From contig JBBDHG010000097.1 in assembly GCA_037951165.1 (NCBI GenBank), positions 2,544,501-2,608,500 of the forward strand: a stretch of DNA of 64,000 nucleotides. The letters run 5' to 3'. The DNA comes from Lophius americanus. Lineage: Eukaryota > Chordata > Actinopteri > Lophiiformes > Lophiidae. Numbering within the stretch: the first letter of the stretch is position 1; every line of letters starts with the position of its first letter. Under the pieces are notes generated by a model. That model ran no database searches. It saw nothing but the letters and a program-made list of their open reading frames with translations, and was not told the DNA's origin. Shown here one piece after another: positions 1 through 11,800 of this stretch. Both the position numbers and the translations under genes were made by a program.

Positions 1-1529
1 AACACTTTCTGAGAGTGTTTTAGCTGTTAACGCTCTACGCTCTCAGGCGGACGGCTGGTTAGAAAGGGCTGGAATCTCATTTAGAGGGTTCACAAATGTA
101 ATCTGTGCTCCATCACACCGGAGAGGTGTGCAGAGCAGAGACTGATATTAATAGCAGCTACACTTCCTGTCTGTGTCTCTGATGAGCTCCGATGAAGCTC
201 TGAGAAGGTTTTGCAGCACAAATTTTATGCTCAGTTATTTGACCTAATAACTAGTCGATCGTCGTTCTGAATCTTTACAGATCGCAATTTTTACACCAAC
301 ATAATCAGTCTCATGACTACAACATCCACTGGTTTACTTTCCAGTGCATCCGGTATTCCACCTAGAACTGTATAACTTGAAATATTGTACTTAAAGACAA
401 TCAGACCACTCTAAGATTAATTTATTGTTATGGCATCCCTTATTTTCACTATCTGTGAGTAAGCTGACCTGGCCTGGGGCATCATGGGAATCATCACCAT
501 ACTCCTGAATAAATACAAAGAGTCAAGGACTAAATTATTACCGTGCGATTACAGAAGCGATCCTCCAAAACAGATTTAAATTCCGCCAGAGTGACCTCTG
601 ATCATTCCAGGTCCTTCAGTAAAATATTCCAGTAAGAACAACGGGCATGACTTTGTTCCAAAACTATTTGATGACTATTCCATCAAATTTAGTAAAAATA
701 CCAAAGTTCATGATATTCTACACGGTTTTTGATGGATTGGACCGGGAAGAAAAGTTGGATAGACAATGGATCCACAATCTGCTAAAAGAGATATTATGAC
801 CCCAGAGTGGGATTTTGGCAGCAAAATACCGCTTATGTCATCTAGAAGAGGTATGTATATATAACAACCTTTGGCTTTTTTTTTATTTAGCATTGTGCAA
901 TTACAAAAAACAAAAAGCAAAACTATGTGGAAGCCAGATTAGGGGCCTTTGTGTTAGTTGACCTCCTGTGAGGTCTTTGTGTGTCAGTGTCACACTGACA
1001 GTCCTTTGGACACATGTATCCGGTGGACCAACTAGCCATCTAGTGCCCCGAAATTGTGGGGGGCTGGTCCAAAAAGTTTTCCAGTCGCTTTTGATTGAAA
1101 CCTCGAGGTCAGTGAAAAGGTAATACCATTTTTGACTACATTTTTAAGTGTTTATAATGTTATGGCCGATGGGTGTTCGTCCAGGGGAGTGTGCATCTAC
1201 ACAATCATGCACATTTGGAGGTCTGGAAGGGGACAGTGAAGAATGTGAGAGCTGTCCTTGCTATGTATGTCAGATGGAGGGCAAAGGATAATAGTTGCTT
1301 CTAAATAAATCGCCACAGATATTATAAATCCCAGAATGCACTGCGATAGCTGACGAGTCAATCAAGGGCACCAGCACTTCTCCCTGCTCCTCTGTAGTCA
1401 GATATCGGCGTTTATCCAGTGGCTTTAATAATATTTAGACTAATCCTTAAAAGAGATGCTATGGATCCTGGGAGGGGAAAATAGATGAAAAAAAAATCGA
1501 AAGCCAAACTAAAAGTCGCACACAGGTAT

Positions 1530-1770
1530 TAGTTTATAGAACAAACGTTTTAATCAGCAGTCGAGGTGCGTTCACTTCCTCCAGCCGTTAAACGTGTCAG
1601 TGCTATCGCGTTAAAAACAAGTAAATACAGGAAGTTGCTTACATTTAATTTCAAATGCACCTGTAGGCTGTTCATGCACTTGACTATTTACTGAGGAGCA
1701 GCTGCTCCTGACTGCAATAACTGATACGAGGAGCAACAGTCTACTTTTACTGTTTTATTGTGACTGAAGA
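1530..1770 (-). repeat. Interspersed repeat copy, inverted relative to 36.6-36.85 kb
   Basis: Reverse complement matches 36,600-36,850 over roughly 240 bases. Shared words include GCATGAACAGCCTACAGGTG and AAATGTAAGCAACTTC. It holds a perfect 16-base palindrome (AGGAGCAGCTGCTCCT) at 1694-1709. Confidence 0.75.
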
Positions 1771-4700
1771 AAGAAACGGCTAAATCAGCCCAGCCTTTTA
1801 CCAAGGTCATTAAAGTTCCATTTTTTTAATACTGTTATTTAAAAACCAATCGATTTTAGATGTAATTTGTTACAAATATGGTTTTCACTCAATGGCGTGT
1901 GAGGAAGAGCGATTGACTGCCAGTTGTTTAGATCAAACTCCATCTGATCTCAATTCCTGTCCTAACATGTTATTTTACTCTGTATCTGTAAAGAGTTTAT
2001 GAAAAGCGCTCTATAAATAATATTCCTTTGGATTAATTATTTATCCGGTAAATGTAGAGCCCCACTGTACGAGGTAGGTAGTTTTATTGTTAAGGCTAAT
2101 TGACATTAGTCCAAAAATCGAAGCTGCGTGGATATAAACACCTCTGGGTTTTATTTTGATGATTTTGAACAAGGAAACTATTTGCACACGTAGAAATGCA
2201 CAAAATCAGAGTCTGTTTTCATCCACCTTTATTTGTTCTGACAACTGAATTATGTCATACACAGGAGAAATACATGCTCACTTCTTTGACTCTCTGTAAC
2301 AAAACACTTTGGTCTTTGCAAAAACTCTTTAAATACAATTCACATTTCCGTAGGCTGTTTCAAAAGCACCGAAGCATCTTAACTCTGACAACAACTTTAC
2401 CGTACCGTCTGTTCTCTGTTTACATGTGCTGTTTAACGGATGCTGTTTTCATATGCTCATATTTTGTTGTCCAGTCAGAGTGCAGAAGTGCTCTGGTGGT
2501 GTCAGGCTTCGTTACAGCATTCAGAGAACAAAAATACTTACTTATCTATTTGTAATCCTGACAAGCATATATGCCATTTCATTTCCAGTGCAAATGATTC
2601 AAATGGAAAACGGGATAAATGAGAAACTCCACGGAGTGTACGCATTCATCACTCAATGGGAAAGAAAAACCATCAACACTCATATAATCATGAGGACACG
2701 AGGATAAATGCTAAATGTCTAAAATGTACTGTATACTCTCAAATACCATACAACTGTGATTTTTTAGTGCAATTTAGTTTGTTCTACACCACAGGTTTCT
2801 GTTCCTGCACTGAAAGAGGAGCATCGATCACAACAAGCTAACCTTCAGGCGGCAGCATGCAGCAGCTTTCTCATTAGACTAAATCTAAATAATGTTAACA
2901 CTTATATATATCATTAAAACTACATCATTCTTTCAGTATTTCCCTCTTTTCATCAAGACATGACAACCTTTAATACAATCGTATCTATGTGAGAGAAATG
3001 TGGTTCAAACTCAGTATTTTATGTTTTTAATATATGCGTATATGTAAATATGGTATAAACAAAATAATCACAGTGCATAGTGAAGAACAATTATCATGTA
3101 GAAAAACTTCTGTGAACTGTGAGTTTTGAATATTCGAATATTTATGAACTTTTGTATGAATGACTATTGTTGTCATACATGTGCCTAGCTGCAATGCGCT
3201 ACTACCGCCAGAAGGTGGCAGTAACGTCCCTATAGATGGTTTGCAACTGGTATTGAACATGCAGTGTGAGATTTCGGGTGAAGTTTAGGGGTATGTCTTG
3301 AATAGATGGGGAATATATTAGACTAAACTATGTTTTTTTCGTGTGCACTTTCAGCTGAAAGTAAATATATTTTCTTAACGTTTGTTCAGAAAAAGCCCTT
3401 TTTATCTCCTTGGAGCGGTCCTAACTTTCATGGGCAGGACAAAATGTTGGATTTCACATTTAAAGTTGTTATTTGTTATACTGTGTTTCGACAAATGGAG
3501 GATCATACTTATTATTTAGAACAAGAAAAGCAACAGAGCACCAAGAAAAGATCAAGAGAGGGTGCTCTAAGTCCCCCTAGTAAATATTCAGGTAGAGAGG
3601 GACAGGTAAAGGTAGAGATCTCACAGCGCCTCCCCCTAGCCAAATTTTAAAGAAACTGAATCTTTAAATGTTCGGTGTGTAAAATCTATTGACATCTAGT
3701 GGTGAACTACCATATTGCAAACTCAGCTCACCCCTCCCTATCCAATAATCTATGCTGGCCCTCAAGTGTCAAAATAATTCAGAGCTGAATTCCCGGGGAG
3801 GGGGGGTCCCACCAGTTTACCATTGCTTCTTTGCTTTTCTGTTGCATTTCCTGTTTAAAATAATAAATATGTATATATGTATGAGTATCCTCAATTTGTG
3901 AATATTTGGGTTGATAGTCGCACCAGGGGCCGTATCCATCCTCCTCAGGGAGGGAGAGGAGACGGTGGGCAGCGGGGGCTCGGTCTAGGGCCCCAGGAAA
4001 ATCAGATAATACATGAACAGTTCTGGGTGACCATTGACTAATGTTTTATTTAAAATGCCCGTCATTCATGCTAATTCTCTGATTTCCCAGCCTAGCTATC
4101 TGGGTTTGACGACTGTATTAATGACCATTCAGTTGGTTCCTTTTGGTTTGATTAGCTATTGAGAGCGAGTGAAGATTTACATTTCGGAGTTACAGAGAGG
4201 AGAGTATATAAAGATACTCTGTGCATGAACACTGTCCTAAAGCTGAATCTATGACTCTCTGTTGTTGCTGGAGGAGCTGCTTACGTAGTTACACCATAGG
4301 CTGATGTGCCTCCCCAAAAACTCCACCTGTAGGTTCATGCATTTGTGTCTGTCTCACAAAATAACATACTTAATGTTAGTATATTATTGTGTAGTACACA
4401 GAAATGTCTCAAATGGAACCTATCGCAGTGCACGTTGGGGAAATGACTGCAGCAGCATTTTAATGTCGAATGTCACGTCAGGCTGAAAGATATCTGCCTG
4501 GAAATGATTTAAACGTCGTGCAGTCGCATGTTTGGCCTTAGTTAGACACTCCTCCTCCGCTACACAGCCAAGATGAAGACCATGCATGGTTCACTATGGA
4601 AGTACATGATTTGAGACACGGCATATGTGAAGAGCTAGCTAGCATGGCTTCTGCGCCTCCTCGGCCAACATGGTCCTACTGAAGTGCATCTTGCCGTGGC

Positions 4701-7559
4701 GTCTTCCAGACGGCCACTCACAGCCGCTGTGTCCTACATTCCTACGGTCATTCATGCATTGTCATTTTCTTTTCCCACTTCTCACAGTTCTGTACAGTAT
4801 TGCACAATTCAAGTTAAATCAAACTGTTGCCTGCAACCAGTAATGAGGACTAATATTTTACATCAAATGGCATAATTAGTCATTAGCTATTAATAAGTTT
4901 TCAACGATACAAATATTAAATAAGCACAGTCAATGGTTCAATAACACAAAATTCTCAAGTAACCACCTCACCATGCATTTATTTAAATGCGGCACCCCTC
5001 GATAAAAGACGGACTGGGCCTACGACAGTTGAGCGTCTTTTTAAAAAAATGTTTTAACAAAGTATTAAAAGCTGCGCTCAACTGTCCAGACTGTCTGTCA
5101 GGGTTTATGTTTGATCCAAACTCAAGCTATAAATCCACATATGTTTGTTAAACAGTAAGAAGACTTAGAGACCTCATTTGTCGAAGACCAAATATTATAT
5201 CTGAGGAAAATCTTTTATCTGAAACTGGTATTGGTTTTAGACATGCCTGTATAGACCCCTCTCCCTGTATTCACGTTTGACAATGATTCCCCGTGATTCT
5301 CTCCTACAGAGGACAAAAGTGCGTAAACAGTAGCGAGGTCTAACGTTAGGAACAACGGCTAGCAAGAACAATAGCGAGCCTCATGCAATAAAAGTAAAAA
5401 AAGAAAGGATGCTATGTGGACAAACGAGCTAAATCTGAAAATGAAAAATTTAAAGTAGGTACGTTTAGTTGCAGATGCTGATCCGTATGAGGTGGAGAAA
5501 AGACAGTTGATATTGCACATCAAAAAAAATAAATCATAAATATCTTAGAAGAAATGAACATTATCTTGGGAGGACTTCCAGCCGACACCCAGTTTGTGTC
5601 CTGCTGGCGAAGGACAGTTGATGTATGTGTCCCATGTTTGTTACAGGAAGCAGTTTGTCGTCTCTCCTGACTGCAACACTTATGGAGTTTGTAATCTTCA
5701 CTGCATATTTCTTTAATTTATATTTCATGTCCAATTGTCTATGTTCTAGCAGAACAACTATCACATACCTCTTGTGAAATGATCTGAAATAGTGTTTCAC
5801 TTCTTGTTTAGTCTGTGGTTAAAAATAGTCAGACTTCCTGTCCTTACTGGACCGGTTTGTACGACCAATCCCAGGGCATGACTTAAGCATGGCGAACAGC
5901 TAACAGTTATCGCGGTGGGATGACTGTCTGGGTCATGACTGATCATTTAAAATCGCTCATAGAAGCTTTTCTCTTTATCTTTGATTCTCATTTGTGCTGA
6001 TGGTGGTCGCGTTCACCTCACACACCGTCAGGGGAAAGGCATCTATAGAGCAACAAGATCTACAAACAGATTAATGAATGACCTGTTAACTATATACAAG
6101 TGATACAGATGTGCAAAGATGCAGTGGCATTCAGGGTTTTGTCAAATGAGGACTCTTTTCATATTTTCTTGAAACATCACATTTAGACCGACAGAAAAGA
6201 GAAATTGAAGTTTCTACCTACTTTTCAGGCCTGTGCAAAGACGCGTGAGATGGATGCGGGTCAAACCTCCAATCATAACAGGATTTGTGAGGAATCTTTG
6301 AGTGGCTGGAATCTATGCTTTTCATTTCATCAAAAGAGGCAGACGCTCCTCTGAGCGATAGCAACACAATTTGCAGTGAAGTGCAGGAGGAGATTTTCAT
6401 TCAGACAATAAAACTAATCAACAGTACTTGTTGTATAACGGATGCTACATGGCCTCTTGATGCAACTTGTTTTTGACAAAGCCAAAGTTGTAATAAAAAT
6501 ATTCATTTGTACATTGGCAACAGCTTCTTTGTAGAGATGGGGGGGAAAAAATCACCTCAACAAGCAGAAACTCCCTCTCACACAAAGACTGAACTGCTGG
6601 AGCCATGAATGCACCACCTGCATCCAGCTGGCTTCACCCTGGAAACCAGCATCTTCAGGTCCGCACAGTCAGCTGACCAGGAAACGTAAGGATACAGGCT
6701 TTTTCATTTATGCATTTTGTAGATAAGTGAAGGTAAAGTAGGGAAATAAAGGTGGTAAGAAGAGCCTGGCAGGGCCGTGGGATCAAATCCATGTAGAGTA
6801 GAAGGTTGAGAAGAACAGTTTCTGTGGCCTGAGAAGAGAAAGACTAGTTAAGAGCTAGTTCACTCTGCCACTTCCCTCCTATGGTATGACTAATACAACA
6901 TTGGTCTGTTATCAGCCAGCACCTAAGATGTACAACTAGCTAATGTACAGCCCAAATTATAAATTATAAAACAAAGTATGATCATTCCCTCATCTTTTTG
7001 ACATTCAAATTAACTGAAAGCTGTACAAAATGTCTAAAGTTGTGCTTCATAAACTTCAAATATTTGCTTGTTAGGATTTTGTGCAGCAGCATGTCTTTAA
7101 AGAGTTTGTAAGAAAGTTGTAGAATACTCAGAACACCTGATTGGACATTCCGCAGGTAAAGAGGTTCACTTGTAACAGGTGACAGGATGATGGGTGACGC
7201 ATCACTAAGCAAAGATGGCCAGATGTTCCCAACTTCACACAGGTAAAGCAGGTTTATCTATCTACAAGGGCTATGAGGATTTCACAATCTACAGACCATA
7301 ATATCAAATGTGGTACTTTTGTGCTACTTCGATCTAGAAACTGTTTTAAGTTTAATGTTAGGAAGAAACCTGCATCACAGCTCATTTAGCCATTTCTCGA
7401 CTACGCCGATATTGTCTATCAAAATGCCTCAAAAACTAAAATACTGTCTCTGAACACAACAAATAATAATTTCTGCAGGTTTGTTCCGGGTTTTTCTTCC
7501 TTTACTCATCATTGTCTCGTGTATCAGTACTCTTATACACACATTCATCGTTTAAGACA

Positions 7560-8055
7560 TCCTGAACAATATTTCTTTTACACCTGCACATTCAGAAAAT
7601 GAATTAATTAGGGTAAAAAATCCCTCGTGTTCAAAGCCCCAACTGATTGGAAAAATCTACCTAAAAATATAAGATCAATCGCATTATTTCACATACATAA
7701 ATGCAATGTGTTTTCGTTTTTCTTTTGAATAACTGTTTATGTTTCAGATGAACCCAACTTATTTTTTAAAAACTACACATTAAACACTATATTTATGTTC
7801 ATTCCATATTTATTTTGGATAGTATTTGTTCATGGCCTCTTTATCTTATTTATCTTGTTGTGGGTTATTATACTCCTCCTCATCTTTCTGTGCTTACAGT
7901 GGTAATTGTTGTATGTTGAACTGATTTATTGATTTATTGATTTGATTTATTGTTCTGTTTTTATGTGTTTTTTTATGTTAGGACCCACTTGAAAACGAGA
8001 GGATTAATCTCAAAGGGGTTTATCCCTATGAATGAAATTATAAAACATTAATATA
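7560..8055 (+). mobile_element. LINE 3' end (degenerate)
   Basis: The segment near 7,630 reads like a reverse-transcriptase C-terminus (APTDWKNLPKNIRSIALF). It is followed by a tail resembling the fish LINE 3' UTR (GAGGATTAATCTCAAAGGGG then an AAT-rich end). Family not resolved. Confidence 0.5.
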
Positions 8056-8502
8056 ATCCAAATACTTAAACATAACTCTGCACCAGACACCAGACATAAG
8101 AGACAAGGACCAAATCCAAGATTGAAAGCCTGTGACCTTTGACCCATATATATATAACTGCACAGGTTTGGGAACATTTTGGAGATCCATTGTCAGTAAA
8201 CCCTACGCTCAGTTATAGATGTGAATTTTTACATTTAAATATATTGCAATATTTTGTGGCGTGCTGTGATACGTACTGCAATGCATTTTATACTTATCAG
8301 TGTAATGTCGTAAAAAGTTATTGAAAATAAAATATTCTTGCGTGGAACTCAGAAGCTGAAACTCGGCAGAAATATTGTGAGAGGATATCCTACTGCTGTC
8401 AGCAGAATCACTGATTCTGTTCTCTTCATACAGAAATAGTGAGTTAGCTCACAACTAACTAACTAAGATTTGAATCTACTCAATTCTATTCAATCTACTC
8501 AA

Positions 8503-8508
8503 TTTATT
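8503..8508 (-). terminator. Candidate hsf4 polyadenylation signal
   Basis: AATAAA on the minus strand about 330 bases past the predicted hsf4 stop. Position is plausible; no transcript evidence. Confidence 0.35.
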
Positions 8509-8836
8509 GTGTGTTGATAAACTAAAGGTGATGTAACACAGATTTTCTAATGGTGTTGCAGGCATCAAATTCAAAATCGGGGCATATTAATACAAAAATA
8601 ATCAGTTAATCAGATTGAGTATTTACTTTTTCATCCTTTTACTGCATTTGGGTTCAAACAGATTTGAAAATCAATGCAATCTGTTTTTATAAACATATTA
8701 AATAATAATGTCCCAACCTTGTTGAAACTGGGGTTGTCTGAAGTAAGCCAGTTAAAAATGTGTGAAAACCCAAATGAAGTGACCATTAGTCTCGTTACCT
8801 TCCACTTCAGAGGGGACAGCCAACAGCACAGCTCTG

Positions 8837-8896
8837 TCACTGCTCCTCACAGCTGGAGGCTGGGAAAGCCTCGGCCTCCTCGCCCTGGAACATGAA
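8837..8896 (-). CDS. hsf4: hsf4 last coding exon (tentative)
   Basis: The acceptor TTTCCTCCACAG leads into FMFQGEEAEAFPASSCEEQ and a TGA at 8839-8837. Acidic and phase-compatible, but too short to prove by similarity. Confidence 0.5.
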   Translation of the reverse strand, partial: FMFQGEEAEAFPASSCEEQ

Positions 8897-11800
8897 CTGT
8901 GGAGGAAACGCATGTATTTAAACCTCCAAACTCTCTTTTTACAACAAGCTAGAGCCGTACTAAAGTAATAAAGAGGCAGCAGATGTAGAAGGAAACAGCC
9001 GAACACACCCAAAGAGAGCCGGCGCAGTGTCCATGTTACCCACTTTGGAGAAGCTTCTGTGACTTACTGATTTGAGGTTGGACTCCATCTCTGGGAAGTT
9101 CCACTCTGTCAGAGGCAAGCTTAAACTGAAGGGCTACAAAGAGAGAGGAACAGGAATGAAGACATATTCATGCAGGTCAGTACGAATACTAGTCACGTCA
9201 GATGAACAAATTATAAGAATGGGAAAAGAAATCTGTCCCGATCAAAACCCACTGTTACCAGAGTGTTGGTAAGCCGCTGGACAAACTCTGATGCTTTAGT
9301 TCTTTCTATCCTGGCTGTTAGTAGTTATTTAGCAATAGTTACTCTGCAGACCCCGAACCATATACAGTGAAATTGCCCAAACCACAATTATTTATGGCTC
9401 GAGAAAGTTTTGAGTTCATCACATGCTTTCATGTCTTTTGAGGACCCAATAGTCGAGAGAAGTATGGATATGGTATTATTGATAAATATACATACAGCAC
9501 TAGTATTTCTATCGATAAAATCCAAGACATATCTGCCAGGAATATCAAATATCAGACAATTGGAGAGAATGAAATCAGTGATGTTGAGTATTTATGGGTA
9601 TTTATGTGTAGCAGAGATCTACTGACATCCATCCCAGCACTGGCTCCAGCTTCAACAGTGCTCTGCTGATGGCTCCTGATCAGCAGCTGCTGAAGCTCCT
9701 CCAGACTCATTTCCACGTTCTCCACAGCGTCTGAAACCTCCACTCTGCATTAACAGGATAGGATGTAACACAGACACAGTCACTGCCTGAATCCCAGGTG
9801 CTCTCTATGTGTGTGAGTCCGGCTTTGGTCTTCCATGAACACTCACCTGTCCAGGGCGGATCTCTTACTCCTCCTCTCCGCCACAGATGCCCCAGAGCTC
9901 CTCCCCTCCAGAACAGACTGAACCATTGCAACAGGGAGGACAGGAGGTTCCGAGGAGCACATCTCACAGGGGGGAGGTATAGCCTCTACACCCACGACAC
10001 TGCCTCCTTTCCCCGCTCCTCCTCTTACTCCTGGGCTCACAGGCTCCTCTTTGATGAGCATCATACATTTCTCCCTATTGGAAGAGTCAAAATGTCAGAA
10101 AAAAGTAGACTGCAAAACCTGTAGGCCCGCCTTGGTCTGTACATCATACCTGGTCTGTATTAAACCAGGTCCTGCACTGAAATGACTGACACGCAGTTTA
10201 ACATCACCAAAATTGGTAATTGTTGAACGTAAAATTTTGATCCGGAGGATTTGGTCAAATTTTCAGAAGTTTAATAATAAAATCATTACCGACTCAAACT
10301 CATTAACTGCTTTTGTGACAAACAGAAAAGATGAAAGTTGTAAAAATCAGTGTTACTAAAAGGCTGCCATCATACACATGTTCTTTAAAAGTGGATTTAA
10401 ACTTTAGAGCACATATAAATTATTTTGTGAAACATATCACAATATCCCTGAAAACATTTGACATTAAATGAAGAACTGATTGAACAGGTAGGAAAATAGA
10501 AGCTTAATGCATTATAATCCCACACTTATTCAAATTTTAGTTTTAGTCTAATAGGATTTATTTGAATGAGACCAGAGTATCACAACACCTTAGAATTGAC
10601 TTAACACACAAGACACAATTGACACAAGAGGGATATGTGAGTCTTAATATTATTAAATATGTTTTTAAAGAACAAAATAAATGGTGAAATAAATCAATGA
10701 AATAACTATTCCACAAATGCATAAATTCAGGCAAACACACAATCACATATACATATCTAAGCATCTTTATGTGCACATCATTGAATTAATCATATAACTA
10801 ATGCTGTTAGTATTTGTAAAAAAAAACATTTATTTAAATGTAAAATAAGGATTTACAAGTTACCAACTAATCTATACCTTACCAAAGTCAAAGTTAAAAT
10901 ATACTACATTTATAAAAGTCAATCACCTGGTTTCATCATGCTGCATCTGGAGGGCCATGCTGGTCTGAGACATGTCAGTAACATCTGATATGATGGGTCC
11001 TCCTGTCAGAACACTACTGGAGCAGGAAGCAGTATCATTGGATGGCTGAGGAAGAAGAGGAGAGCGCCATGATGTGAGTTTGAGCTGGGCTGCCTTCTCT
11101 TCCAATAACAACTTTTCTCTGTCTAGGCAAAAATGGGCAGCTCATTAAGAATTGACAGAGCTGCCGTGTAAGTACAGTTTTAAGGTACAAAGTTGAGTCA
11201 AATTCAGAATCTGACTTTTGAAGGAGACTGTAAAATGTGTCGTTAATATAAACGTTTGTTGAGCGTGAACAGCCAATAATACTTTACTATCACAGGAAAC
11301 ACTTTTACAGCATAGTGAAAATCACTGAGCACCGTCTCTCTCTAGTGGTGGCTCAACAAAACTGCTAGACCAGTAATGGCAGGTTAAAGGACAAAGATGA
11401 TATACACCTCCCCGTCAAAACATTATAACCACTGCCTAATATTGTGTTGGTCCCTATTTTGGCAACATCACAGCTCTGATCCATCAGGGCATGGAGTCCA
11501 CCAAACCTCTGAATGTGTGCTGTGTATGGCAGTAAATCACTAGTTCCATCAAGATACGATATTACATTGACTCTTTGGACAACGACAAGAAACTTGGCGA
11601 TATCAGAAAGTTTGTCACGATAGGATTAGATTCGGATCAGTTCAGGGGCCTGCGGTCAATTTCCGACGACATTATGTACCCATTTAACAAAATTGGTTGC
11701 ATTACACCTTAAGAAAAAAAAAGACATGGTGTGACAATTGTTTCGAGTTAAGAGGTATTTTTTCTTCAACAAATATGATAGACCTTGTTTAAAGCTTTGT

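Larger units (their letters stand above)
1..8500. other. No coding exon recognised; repeat-derived and unassigned DNA
   Basis: No splice-bounded frame here resembles a known protein, and there is no sign of a missing Hsf C-terminal domain. The stretch contains an inverted copy of a repeat shared with 36.6 kb (about 1,530-1,770), a MITE remnant near 3,655-3,760 and a LINE 3' end near 7,560-8,055. The rest is AT-rich and unassigned. Confidence 0.6.

Noticed and set aside
2196..2555. 119-codon plus-strand open frame
   Set aside because: No start context, no splice support and no similarity; overlaps other random frames.
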